Shown piece by piece: positions 34,205 to 44,417 of a DNA stretch of 64,000 nt. The notes beneath the pieces are model-generated. The model was not told the DNA's origin. It made no database searches and saw nothing but the letters and a program-made list of their open reading frames with translations. Source of the stretch: Centropristis striata (Eukaryota; Chordata; Actinopteri; Perciformes; Serranidae); NCBI RefSeq assembly GCF_030273125.1, contig NC_081517.1, positions 23,071,631 to 23,135,630 of the forward strand, read 5' to 3'. A program made the position numbers and the translations under genes. Position 1 is the stretch's first letter; every line of letters begins with the position of its first letter.

Positions 34205-34548
34205 TGGGGAGAGCCCTGAACTGGACTGGCTTCCTCCGATGCAGTTAGCAGACCGCTTCTTGTCACCTGACAAGGGGAGTTTCCCAGGTAGGACGTAGGA
34301 GGAGCGCGTTATTCCCACCGGTCCCTCTCCTCCCATCAGGCGCCTCGACCAACCAGAGGGAGGTACTATAGCGACCAGCTTTTGCATGTTTTTGTGGGAG
34401 GCCCCTGTAAGGCGAACCTCGGGGGACAAGGGGAGAACATGTAAACTCCACACAGAAAGGCCCTTTTGCCGACACCGACCAGCCCCGCGAACCCAGGACC
34501 TTCTAGCTGTGAGGCGAGAGCGCTACCAACTGCGCCACCGTGCCCTCC
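34205..34548 (-). mobile_element. tRNA-derived SINE, minus strand
   Basis: On the minus strand the head reads gcacggtggcgcagttggta (34548 downwards), a good A box, with B box gggttcgcggg about 50 bases later, then gtgtggagtttacatgttct, all typical of a fish SINE. It abuts the Penelope fragment and the Tc1 sequence. Confidence 0.8.
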
Positions 34549-34894
34549 GTGCAGTCTAGATTGTAGAGGCACGCATCAACAGAGGCAAGAGCCGACTGTA
34601 GGTCCTGTGATGTCCTCTGGACAGTGGAATGGCTGATTTCAAATTCTTATGAGATCTTTTTAAATCCCTTACCAGACTCATAAACTGTTACAATCTCCTT
34701 TCTTAAGGCCTCAGTCAGCTCTTTGATCTCAACATGGTGTTCACTCTCACTTCAACAGTCAGAGCACACAGATCTAAATGTCTGCATTTTGATGGAGGCT
34801 TTCCCTTTTTAAACCTCAGAGTAACGGTGTTCTAATCACGTGCACCTGATGTGATACACCTGTGTGTGATTTTAGCCATTTCATGTGGGAATAA

Positions 34895-35601
34895 TGCTGC
34901 ATTCGATTGCACTAGGAACTCGAAAAGATCTGAGTTGGGTAAATGCGTTTCATTGCTCAACCTGTGGCCGGCTGCGTTACATTGCTCAACATGGCCGGCC
35001 ACAGCAAATTGATTTTTGTTTGGATGTCTTTCGAGCATTTAAAAATGATTGTGGGGAAGTACATCAGCTACCTAAGAGAGAGAGAAAGAGCCTGCCTGGT
35101 ACAACATACAGTTAAATGGTTGTGTCCTCTCTGGGTCTAAATATAGGGGGGAATTGTGGTCTGCAAATACTTAAGAGACAAAAATATAATTAAATCTTAT
35201 CAATTTCCTGGATATAATAAAAAGAAGTGCAGTATTACACTTTATAGACTAATGTAGTTTAAATATGGATAAAACTATAATATTTTTGACACTTTTACTG
35301 TGCTTTTTCATCCCTACTACGCTCACACAAACTCTTTAATTATTAGGGTGGGAGTGTAAATACCACTACAAAGTAATCCTACACTTTTAGTGACACAAAT
35401 GCGAAATGAAACGACACATAACAGACTAAATGTTGAAGATAAAGTGACTGTTTACCTCCCACGGTGTGTGGGACCTACTCGGGCTGCTTGGATCCTATCC
35501 GAATTCCCGAGTCGGAATCCCGACTTCAAGGGCCGTTCTGTTGCACTTTTCCGACTCGGAGGTCGGATCTTTCCGAGTTCCGAGTGCAATCGAACGCAGC
35601 A
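34895..35601. mobile_element. PIF/Harbinger-type MITE
   Basis: Inverted ends tgctgcattcgattgcac and gtgcaatcgaacgcagca, flanked by TAA at 34892-34894 and 35602-35604, the 3-bp target of PIF/Harbinger elements. A second layer, ctcggaaagatcc-like, continues the inverted repeat. No transposase inside. Inserted in the terminal region of the Tc1 element. Confidence 0.88.
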
Positions 35602-35954
35602 TAAATGTGGGGGTGCCCTAATTTATTCCTCACCAGAAATTGCATTTTTCAGAAAGTTTTCAAAAGTATTTTCTCCAATATTAATTGTTTATTATATAAA
35701 CATTAAATTGATATTAAATATCCATATGTCCAAATATGTTAAAAGAAAACAAACATGCGAAAGAATTAGGACCCCCTATGAAAGCCTGACTGTATATATA
35801 GTAGTCCTGTTAAATCTGTATACACTTAAGAATCTCTCTTGCTTTCATGATTGTCCTCTTTCTACTATTTTAGTAGAAACTGCATTAAAAAAAGAAAAGA
35901 AACAGGCTTAAATGAAGATAAAATGTTACTACTGTTGCACTGTGGTATAGCTAC

Positions 35955-36085
35955 CTCAGTTTTGGTTGTGTTGACGACCTCCTGATCAGGATCCTGGTCA
36001 CGGTTGACAGGCTCGACCCTCTGCACAGAGTGCTGAGTCCCTTGGTCACGGTTCAGAAACCTGGTTTTGCCTTGCGAAGAGGGAC
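35955..36085 (-). CDS. Exon 2 of the zinc-finger locus
   Basis: 131-nt minus-strand exon. Acceptor ttctaccag (AG at 36086-36087), donor GTAGCT from 35954 down. It opens in phase 1, as exon 1 ends, and closes in phase 0, as the 64-nt exon and exon C begin. It reads without stops: PSSQGKTRFLNRDQG, then a polar acidic part ending NTTKTE. There is no known domain; such linker exons join the N-terminal coiled-coil-like module to the fingers. Its assignment rests on splice sites, phase and open frame, not on a family match. Confidence 0.78.
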
Positions 36086-36293
36086 CTGGTAGAACATTAG
36101 AAGGAGAACAACTGGTCTGTAATTTACTACAACTACACAGTCAATATAACACCCACTGTAAACAAAACATTAAACATTATTACGCTGACCCTGTGAACAG
36201 TATTCATCTACACAGTGTTGAAAACAACAAAGTTAGCACAGGTTATTGGGGACATGAGCTGCAGAATTAATTCACCAAAAGTGACACATTTAC

Positions 36294-37143
36294 TAGGGCC
36301 GGGACTTTAATGCGTTAATTAATATTAACTAATTACACAAAAATTAACGCGTTAAAAAATTTACGCATTTTAATCGCACTTATTTTTGCACCACGGAACG
36401 TTTCTCACTGGATGAGTTTCAGGCGGACCGATTATACTGGAGCACCAACTAGCGTTCATGAGTTCAGACAACAACAAACCACAGTGAACATGAAGGAAGA
36501 AGCTGATGAGAGCGCTTTGGTTGGCCCCGTGGATGATGGGACATTTTGTTACAAAAAAAACTACTATCTTCTACGGTTCACAAGAGAGCGCACTCTAGCG
36601 TTTTCTTTAGACATTTTTTTCAAAGATCATCTATTGAGGTGTAACAGTCCACTCTAACATTTTCTGCAAAGATAATCAATTAAAAGGAACTGTGCCACAA
36701 CAAAACAAACGAAAAACTACAGCCACTTTATGTCCAACCTATAATACATGCATTATTTTCAGGGTGCAATACATGGTTGTGTGCAAGCTATGACGCTAAA
36801 ACCAAAGTATTATAGTTTACAGAAGGTCTACCTACCTATAGGCTACCTGAATTTCTGAAATGTACTATATTTCTAAATATGCTATTGCTACACTTAATAG
36901 CAAAAATTGCACTGGTCTGTTGGACTTAACAAAAATTTTGAAAATAAACAATATTTTTGTTGCTTTAGCTTATGTATTCAGTCATAATTCAATGGTATAC
37001 TAAAAATCCATGTGAAAAAAATTACTTCTCACTGTTCTCAGGTCAAATATTTACATGCGATTAAAATGCCATTAATTTTGATTCATTAATTACAAAGCCT
37101 CTAATTAATTAGATCATTTTTTTTTAATCGAGTCCCGGCCCTA
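36294..37143 (+). mobile_element. hAT element with BED-finger family ends, copy 2
   Basis: Ends tagggccgggact and agtcccggcccta with a perfect 8-bp duplication acatttac (36286-36293 and 37144-37151). Shares its left third and right end with 29722-30250, for example the gaacatgaaggaagaagctg block. Non-autonomous. Confidence 0.92.
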
Positions 37144-37198
37144 ACATTTACATTACACGTTAAGACTAGGTGATATGGCCAAAATCTTATATACCAAT

Positions 37199-38459
37199 TA
37201 GGGGTGTCAAAAGTATCGATACTCAAAAAAGTATCGATACTAAAACGTTTTATCCGGATACGATACTCATTTTCAAAAGTATCAACTGATGTTATCGTGG
37301 CCGGTGGCCTGCATTAATGTTGACCGTGTTATTATGTGACCCCTCCAGGAGGCGCTACAGCTCCCTGCGCTCCAGAACCAGCAGGTTCAGGAACAGTTTT
37401 TCCCCTCAGTTGTCACCCTGTTGAACACCCTCCTGTTCTGTAATCTGCCCACATTAATGACTATTTATTACCATCCATTCATCTACCTGCACTGCTGCTT
37501 TACTGTACATTCTTTACTGTATACATTTCTACAACATATTCATTCACTGTGTATATCCTATAGCATATTCAATTCATTCCTGCACTTTATTTATACACTC
37601 TGTTCATATGTAAATACCTTGCACTTTACTACTCTGCACTTCTGGTTAGACGCTAAACTGCATTTCGTTGTCCTGGTACTAGTACTCTGTTCAATGACAA
37701 TAAAGTTGAATCTAATCTAATCTATGAACCGTTAGCTGCAGCTAGCAATTAAAGGCTGACATCACGTTAATGATTATAAACAACGTAAATAAGTAAATAA
37801 ATAAATAAGGCACGTAGTATGCCCATATTACGTTTATTGACACAGTGTCAGTGTACATAAGCATAGAGTTAATACGTTTACATAAATGTTGGTGACTGAA
37901 AAGTGTTATTTTCTCTCTTGAAGTCCCAGAATGAAGCAGAGAAAAGTCGACCTGCAACCGAACAGCAACACACACAGCCGACTCTACCGTCTGTGTTTGA
38001 CCAACAACGAAAATATGATGCCAAGCCCCCAGAAGCTATGAAAATAAACAAAGCTGTGGCAGAGTACATATGTATGGATCAGGTTTAGCCAAGGAAGGAA
38101 CACTTAAGTTATTTTTTATCAAGCTTGCCTCATATTGTGCACAGCATGCAACCTCAAAATATTGTTCTATGTTCTAGTTGTTATTGTTTATTGTATTTAT
38201 TTGTTTTTTGCACTACCTCAGACCTGAAGCTTGTTATCATAGTTGCAATTTCTTTTTGCACAACTGTTTTTTATTATAAATATTTAACCTGTGGTTCTGT
38301 TCATTTTTACATGTTGCATTTTTCCCGTTAATAAAAATATTTCTGTTAAATTTTGGGGTCTTTGTTTTTATCCTTGTGGTATCGAAAATGGTATCGAGTA
38401 TCGAATATTTTCCTGAGTATCGGTATCAAGTTCAAAATTTTAGTATCGTGACAACCCTA
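37199..38459 (+). mobile_element. hAT element, long copy, with transposase remnant
   Basis: Ends taggggtgtca and tgacaacccta; flanks ataccaat (37191-37198) and atgccaat (38460-38467) form an 8-bp duplication with one mismatch. Repeated tatcgatac words lie just inside both ends. Codons at about 37930-38088 read as the front of a ZBED-type hAT transposase (LPSVFDQQRKYDAK, then AVAEYICMDQ), after which the frame ends. A Rex1-like LINE tail is inserted at 37341-37724. The short sister copy is 9423-9941. Confidence 0.88.
37341..37724 (+). mobile_element. Rex1-like LINE 3' end
   Basis: Begins with codons resembling the C-terminal RYRSLRSRTSRFRNS part of Rex1/CR1-group ORF2 (SRFRNSFFP context, here broken) and ends in acaataaagttgaatctaat with a short aatct repeat, the typical Rex1 tail. 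The sequence is absent in the short hAT copy at 9423-9941, so it was inserted later or the short copy lost it. Confidence 0.75.
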
Positions 38460-38467
38460 ATGCCAAT

Positions 38468-39294
38468 ATAGGTTTTTCACATCTTGATAACGATATATCA
38501 CAATATTGCATTTTTTGTTGTAATTAAATAAATAAATATCAATATTTAATAATTATTTTTATATATAGTGTGAATTAAATCTTGACATCACATTTTCCGA
38601 GAAACTGGATTTGTATGTGCTTGTTTTTTTTCAATTTGGATAACATTATTTTGTATCTCGATATTGGATTTTATCATAAAGCGTGACAGAAAACAGTGGA
38701 ACACAAGTGCAGAAGTGGTCTAAAATTATGTTTACTAACCACTGCCCTTAACTGAAACCATCATTCTACCATGCAAGTACTTATTTGTCATTTGCACAAA
38801 TCAACAGTTGTACACTTTGTCTTAAAAGTGAGAAGTGAAAGTTAATATTTTACTCACAAAATTTGCCATGAAGATTAAATATAGCCACATACATTTTAAC
38901 ATGTGGATAAGTGGTTGGAATTCATCTTTATAGTAAATTTCGAAGTAAAATGAACACCCCCTGCTCATTTTTAAGACGTGTGCGACTGTGCAAATTAAAA
39001 AATATGCCTTGCTTGCTATAACAAAGACAGTTTGAGTTGCTGTTTTATCAGCAGGCAGTTGGCATGTTCCCTTTTATTAATATAAACACTTGGGAAATTG
39101 GACTTGGAAATCCAGAATCTAGAAAGAAAAGTAAGAGATGATGCAAGCTTCCAGCAGAAAAGTGATCCCAGCGAATATTAGCTTTAAAAAAACAACATTG
39201 AGGTACCCTCTCAGTTGATTCATGCATGTACACACATAGCTATTGCTCTAGTGAAGAAGGCCTAAATTATGGGTGGTTTATACACATTGACATA
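38468..39294. other. Right half of another repeat, otherwise unassigned
   Basis: The flanks of the 37199-38459 hAT element belong together: 37165-37198 (ctaggtgatatggccaaaat) and 38468-38520 (gataacgatatatcacaat) are the two sides of a common fish repeat with gatatat words. Beyond 38520 I see no gene. Confidence 0.45.
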
Positions 39295-40372
39295 GAAGAC
39301 ATGGAATGTGGACGTCCATTAACCCATTTAAGCCAGGAAAGCATTACCGCATTTCTACCATTAAAACCGGGAGCGCTGTTGCGTTATTCTACCATTAAAG
39401 CCGGGAAAGCGGATACATCGTTTTGTAGTATTTGTAGTTTTTTTCCACCTATTTTCGGTCTCTTGGCCAATGAAATGCATCAGAATACATGTAGTGTCAC
39501 AATGCAACATGGGACTTTTCCAGAACTTTGAAATCATGGTGGAAAACGACTATAGCGGAGGAGCTCAGAAGTAAGTGAAGGAAGCAATCTTGATGAAAAC
39601 AGCGCCGATGATTTTATTGCTGATCTGGACTTTGAACCCTCGGAACCAATCGACCGGGATTTATGGATGAGGAATATGTTTTTAGACAACATATTTTCAC
39701 CGAAGAACAGACAGATTTGTGGCCATCTGGAGATAATAACAATAATAATACTAATTGATTGTGTTGATGATATAAGAAATCATGACTGTTTATGTCTTAT
39801 ATTACTTTATACGTCATTGAGTACCCTGAAAAGTGCAATATAGATAAAATGTATTATTATTATTTATTATTATTATGATTATTATTTTAATTTTTTATTA
39901 CAGTAGGCTAATGAGAACTATGTCTATTTCTTCCAATGGTCATATCATGTTTGCATCTTGCTAATGGGCATGTATTAGTATTATGCATAGGATTTTTTTT
40001 CAGTCAAATGTAACATTTGCTGAGTTTGTTGATTTTTTTAAAAACTTGAATTTCATTTCTATCTGTTACAGAGGCTGAAAAATTTCCAGAAAAACTTCAG
40101 GTTTTAGGGGGTTCTTTCAAAATCGCCCATAGGTTTTCCAGGCAATTTTTCCAGGCGTTTTAGGCCTTAATGGGTTAATATGGAGGCATATCTTGCTGCT
40201 ACTTGCCACTATGTGGACAAAGAAAGCCATGAACTCTGTTCATCAGTCTTGGCAGTGCAGCATTGTCTGTGAAAGAGTTGTTTCCAAGGCAGGGGAACTG
40301 GTGTCTAAGAGGAGAAATCGCCTTGAAGCAAAGTCACTTCAAAAACTTTTGTTCCTCAATAAAAATGCATTT
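39295..40372 (+). pseudogene. hAT transposase remnant split by piggyBac
   Basis: Removing the TTAA-flanked insertion (39319-40178) joins codons MWTS and NMEAYLAATCHYV in one frame, a hAT transposase region. After an internal deletion the C-terminal dimerisation stretch follows in the same strand: ERVVSKAGELVSKRRNR then LFLNKN at about 40265-40365, which is diagnostic for hAT. Only short pieces of the protein are left. Confidence 0.8.
39319..40178. mobile_element. piggyBac-type element with TTAA target
   Basis: TTAA at 39319-39322 and 40175-40178; ends cccatttaagccagg and, inverted, cccattaaggcctaaaacgc. A short acidic, DE-rich stretch at about 39580-39680 resembles the N terminus of piggyBac transposases, but the rest is absent. 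AAT microsatellites lie at about 39738-39895. It sits inside hAT transposase codons. Confidence 0.88.
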
Positions 40373-40448
40373 TGTCTTTTATTTCATATTTATTTCATAT
40401 AATACACTCCTTGAGGTATCATAATCCCATCACTACTTTTTTGTAATT

Positions 40449-40660
40449 TTGTGTCTGTTGTTGTGTCTTTTTAGTTATTTGTGTATTTTTTTTAATTTTT
40501 TTGTAATTTTGTGTCTTTTTTTTGGGTATTTTTTTGTCTTTTTTTTGTCATTTTATGTCTTTTTTTTGTCATTTTGTGTCTTTTTTTTGTCATTTTGTGT
40601 CTTTTTTTTGTCATTTTGTGTCTTTTTTTAAAGTCATTTTATGTCTTTTTTAGTCCTTTA
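40449..40660 (+). repeat. Minisatellite, period about 21 bp
   Basis: Head-to-tail units built from ttttttttgtcattttgtgt with varying T-run length. Its complement recurs as aaagacacaaaatgac at about 43000-43135, so the array belongs to repeat R1. Confidence 0.85.
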
Positions 40661-40679
40661 GTCCAACATAAAGTGATTT

Positions 40680-41650
40680 TAAATCTTTTTTTTTTACTTT
40701 CAAATCACTATCATGCTCAAAGAATTCTAAATGTTGCAAATGTGAAGAAAGGTTGCAAATATAACATATAAGAGGGTTACATCAAGTTCTATCATTTTAT
40801 ACTAAATATATTTGAGCTTGTCTCCAGTTTTACTTGGTATATCATCACCAAACTGAAACTGGCCTCATGGAGTTTACAGCCAGAACTTTAGAGGTAAATT
40901 TACAATAGGGCTTGTAAAACATGATAATGTAATAAATTCCCGATAATGTAATAAAAATCTGCACTTGAGTCCATTGAAAATGTAATAAAACCTGATAATG
41001 TAATAACTTCCCGATAATTAAGTGCATTTCCCAATAATTTAATACACTTTTTACCAATAATGTAATAAAGTATAACATGAATGGGAGGTTATTACATTAT
41101 CAGGTTAGCCTTCATTTTACAAGTCCTGATAATCTAATAATTCCCCAATATTGTAATAATTTAAAAGCTGACCATCCATAACTTGGGTTCAAGTGGTGAT
41201 ACTGTGTAGGCAACTCTAGCTCAAGAGCTCTAGCGCCACCAACAGGTCAAAGTTGAATGTTTATTAACTTTTGACCACTTGAACTCAAGTAATGGGTGGT
41301 CTGCTGTTAAATTATGATAATATTGGGGAATTATTACAGTATCAGTACTTGCAAAATGAAGGCTAACCTGATAATGTAATAACCTCCCATTAATGTTATA
41401 CTTTATTACATTGGTAAAAAGTATTACATTATTGGGAAATGCACTTTATTACATTATCGAGAAGTTATTACATTATCAGGTTTTATTACATTTTCAATGG
41501 CCTCAAGTGCAGATTTTTATTACATTATAGGAGTTATTACATTATCGGGGTTATTACATTAGGTTCTACAGGGCTCCACACTGCTTTGTTTCCTAGTCTG
41601 GATGTGATATAGAAGTCATGATTTGGAGCTTTTGGAGACTCCAGATGGTT
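40680..41650 (+). repeat. Dispersed repeat R1, copy interrupted by a palindrome
   Basis: Same as 4985-5290 but split: the left part ends at 40912 and the right part resumes at 41571 with ggctccacactgctttgttt. The intervening 658 bp is a palindromic element. Confidence 0.8.
40913..41570. mobile_element. 658-bp near-perfect palindromic element
   Basis: Ends tgtaaaac and gttctaca, flanked by gggct at 40908-40912 and 41571-41575. The two halves are inverted copies almost to the centre (about 41240), built from reiterated gataatgtaataa words. The uninterrupted copy of the host repeat at about 5205 shows the empty site. No coding capacity. Class not identified; the 5-bp duplication does not fit hAT (8), Tc1 (TA) or piggyBac (TTAA). 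Confidence 0.88.
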
Positions 41651-41757
41651 AAAGTTCAGTCTTAGCTAGTTGTTTTATTTGTTTTTAAAGACAGACTTAG
41701 CTTTATTAATAATAGGGTCATATTAAGGGCACCGTTGTTGATGTGGGGGCTACATAC

Positions 41758-42037
41758 CCGCTAGTGAGTCCCTGTTCTGCCGGTTGAGGAGTCGGATCCC
41801 GGCGAAGCGGCAGCCGATGGAGCCCTCGGCTCCTTTCCCCCTGTACCTGGCCACCTGGAGCTCCAGAAGTTTAATTCTCTTGCGCAGGAACTCGTTCTCC
41901 TTCTGGCTCCGGGACATTTCCAAATGGACCACTGCGTATCCGTCGTCCACAACTTTACAAATTTCCGCGACAGCCGCGTTAGCCAGCACCTCCATGATGG
42001 AGGCAATCTGAGAATGGAAGTTAATGGCAGCCGACAT
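41758..42037 (-). CDS. Exon 1 of the zinc-finger locus
   Basis: First coding exon, minus strand. ATG at 42035-42037 (codons MSAAINFHSQ), 93 codons plus one base, and a good donor GTATGT from 41757 down. The protein has the conserved fish zinc-finger start with the run MEVLANAAVAEIC (about residues 15-27), then a heptad-like basic stretch, SRSQKENEFLRKRIKLLELQ, likely a short coiled coil for dimerisation. It is neither KRAB nor SCAN by eye. The open frame continues past the donor to a stop, as expected for an intron. A decayed duplicate is at 15487-15700. With exons 2 and C, or 2, 27218-27281 and B, it gives complete proteins. Confidence 0.88.
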
Positions 42038-42336
42038 TGTCACAGCGAGCTGGGAACAACTCGGTCAGAGAAAAAAACGGCTTTTCTTAATAAAATAACA
42101 CTGACGTGGGAACCCAGGCTGAGAAATCTTTGTTACGGTTGTAGCTGCACGACAGCGCTGATTTACATTTTTTAACGAGTAGATACTAGTTACTACGACA
42201 GCGCCTTCTCCGTTCTGGAGCTCCGAGTAGACTTCTTCTTCTGATTCAAAGTGAGGCAGACTAGAGGCATTAAATGCGTAACACTGCCCCCACTGGTCAA
42301 ATGGTGAACTCCATTTACTGAGTTAACCATCTAGAG
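42038..42336 (-). promoter_or_regulatory. Probable promoter / 5' UTR of the zinc-finger locus
   Basis: Sequence directly upstream of the exon 1 ATG is locally more GC-rich than its surroundings and contains a TGACGT word at 42102-42107 (cAMP-response-element half). No TATA box is apparent. The hAT MITE at 42337 bounds it. Promoter role is inferred from position only. Confidence 0.35.
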
Positions 42337-42740
42337 CAGGGATGGGCAACTTAAATGCTGGAGGGGGTCACATTATTTCATAGACACTACCACAGGGCCA
42401 CACATAGGACCGTGCACTTAACCAGATATGATGAAACTGCAATTTTAAATATGTTTACATTGCAGTAACTTAACATATTTCATGCTCAAATACACGTATA
42501 ACAGTATAAATATGAATACAAAAGGTTTGAAGCAAATAAAAAATAACCACTTACTGCAATTTCTTTCTTTTTTTCAGTGCAAGAACAGCAAACCAACATT
42601 AATTGCAAGAAGTAATTTTGTGTATTTTTACACAGCACTTTTAAGATTTCATGCTCAAATGCATGTAGTTGTACTGAGGGCCACTTCATATCAGGGGGCG
42701 GGCCGTATGCGTCCCCTGGGCCTCCAGTTGCCCATCCCTG
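42337..42740. mobile_element. hAT MITE (cagggatgggcaac family), copy 3
   Basis: Ends cagggatgggcaac and gttgcccatccctg; flanks atctagag and ctcgagag agree at five of eight positions, an eroded duplication. Same family as 16162-16564 and 18694-19016. It lies 300 bp upstream of exon 1. Confidence 0.88.
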
Positions 42741-42784
42741 CTCGAGAGTCACCAAAAGCATCAAAGCATGACTTCTTCAACAAA

Positions 42785-43170
42785 TAAATTTACCTCTAAA
42801 GTTCTGGCTGTAAACTCAATGAGGCCAGTTTCAGTTTTATGATGATATACAAAGTAAAACTGGAGACAAGCTCAAATATATTTAGTATAAAATTATAGAA
42901 CTGGATGTAACCCACACATTTTTTTATTGAGCACGATAGTGTTTTGAAAGTAAAAAAATTTAAATAAAATTAGCATTTTATGTTGAACTAAATGACTAAA
43001 AAAGACACAAAATAAGAAGACAGTATTACCACAAAAAAAACCCCACAGAAGACACAAAATGACCACAAAAAAAAAGACACAAAATGACCAAAAAAGACAC
43101 AAAATGGCTTACAAAGACACAAAATGACTAAAAACAAATACAAAATTGTTACGCTAAACACACAAGACAC
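42785..43170 (-). repeat. Dispersed repeat R1, inverted copy
   Basis: Reverse complement of 40480-40905: the gtttacagccagaacttta block, then the gcttgtctccagttt block, then the minisatellite in inverted form (aaagacacaaaatgac units). With the 40.5-kb copy it forms a large inverted repeat around exon 1 of the zinc-finger gene. Confidence 0.8.
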
Positions 43171-43629
43171 AAATAAAATCGAGTCCCACTAGAATAAAAA
43201 CCAACACAGTGCTTTTAACTAGCATTTTGCCAACATGCTAGCTTGCAACATAATTGTAGTAATTCTGTCTTCATTCTTGCTTATAGCTATCAGAATAGAA
43301 GCACTTATTTGATTGACTTGACTTGATGCGGTCCAACCAATGATAGTCATAATGTAACACACAACAGATGTTGCAAAGTCTCTACCTGGAAAAAAATACC
43401 CATATAATGGTACGGTACAGAGCCCCCCTTGCCAAATTGATGCTTAAACCAAATTTTGTTGCAGGGCTATGGCTGAGACAGCAAAAGTATCTTTGTTAGA
43501 ACAAATATGCAATTTTTGCAAAGATATACATGGTTGTAATGCAGAGTGATGAGGCAAAACCATAGGGCAAATTATGGAAAAATGCAATGCTAAATTCAAC
43601 AATCTCTCAAAGTATATAAAAAAAATGGC

Positions 43630-44417
43630 CCTACATCTGGCTTCAAGATCCCGAAGGCCCGCTCGACCACCACTCGGGCCTTTGTCAGCCAGCTGTTATA
43701 GGCTGCCTACAGCGGGCTCCTGAGAGGCTGACAGTAGGGGGTCATCAGGGTCATGGGGTAGGTGAGGCAGGGGTACCCACCATCACCAATGAGGCAGTAC
43801 CCTGGTGGAGGGTACTGCTTCTCGAGGTACAGGGAGCTATTTTTAAGTACCCTTGAGTCATGAACTGACCCAGGGTAGTCCACACACATATCAATAAATT
43901 TAGCCGTGTGGTCAACCACCGCCTGAAGCTGAACCGAATAAGACAGCTTACGGTTCAGGTAGCAGTCGGTATCTTGTGAAGGGGGCTTTAGCCTCACATG
44001 GCAGCCGTCAATGCTCCCCACCACCCGGTTGAAGGCCGCCGACCCTGCCATGCACGCAAATCCTGCGCCCACAGTCGCCAACTCCTCATCTGTGGGATGA
44101 CAGACTGTTTGCGCAAACAGGGAGGCAATTTTTGCGCTGGTGGTGTGGGTGGCACAGTGGACCGATGTTCTTAGCATATCAAAGACCCGTGAGACCGTAG
44201 GGTAGGATGTGCCACTGGCCAACCAAAACAGGAAGACCAGGCAGGCAATCTCCGGATCCCAGCCGTGGTCTGCGTCACCCTCCATGGCTTCCATAAGTGC
44301 ATGAAAGGATCCCCTTGACAAGCGGAAGTCCACCTGCAGGTCACTCTGGCTATCGAAATACTGCTTGAGGATCGGCACTGTATCATTCAGCTGAGCATAC
44401 CGCCTGGGGTTGGGAGG
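43630..44417 (-). pseudogene. HARBI1-like (PIF/Harbinger) transposase, one stop
   Basis: Minus-strand exon with acceptor ttctcttacag (AG at 44418-44419). It opens PPNPRRYAQLND and gives 230 codons of DDE-type nuclease: IDGCHVRL (first acidic residue), DYPGSVHDSRVL (second), GDGGYP region, then AAYNSWLTKARVVVERAFGI with the third acidic residue in the VER motif. A single TAG at 43704-43706, between the last two blocks, breaks an otherwise intact frame. In autonomous Harbinger elements the enzyme works with a Myb-like partner protein; none was found nearby. A domesticated HARBI1 gene is less likely given the stop. Confidence 0.85.

Larger units (their letters stand above)
32481..35640 (-). mobile_element. 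Tc1-type transposon, broken by three insertions
   Basis: Tc1/mariner transposase segments are on the minus strand at about 32500-33115: the hallmark HGGGSVMVWGCF stretch is at about 32905-32945, and the region before it (higher coordinates) has the RTC/W context of the family. The N-terminal and 5' part continues at 34558-34891 and the terminal region at about 35605-35640 (ggtgccctaatttattcc, matching gttaggacaccctaccc near 32490 as an inverted end). Between them lie a Penelope-like sequence and SINE (33127-34548) and a Harbinger MITE (34895-35601). It has frameshifts and is dead. Confidence 0.75.

Noticed and set aside
35390..35911. Open frame of about 170 codons
   Set aside because: Runs across the right end of a Harbinger MITE and Tc1 terminal sequence; no protein signature.
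40449..40771. Open frames rich in F, V and C
   Set aside because: Pure translation of the T-rich minisatellite.
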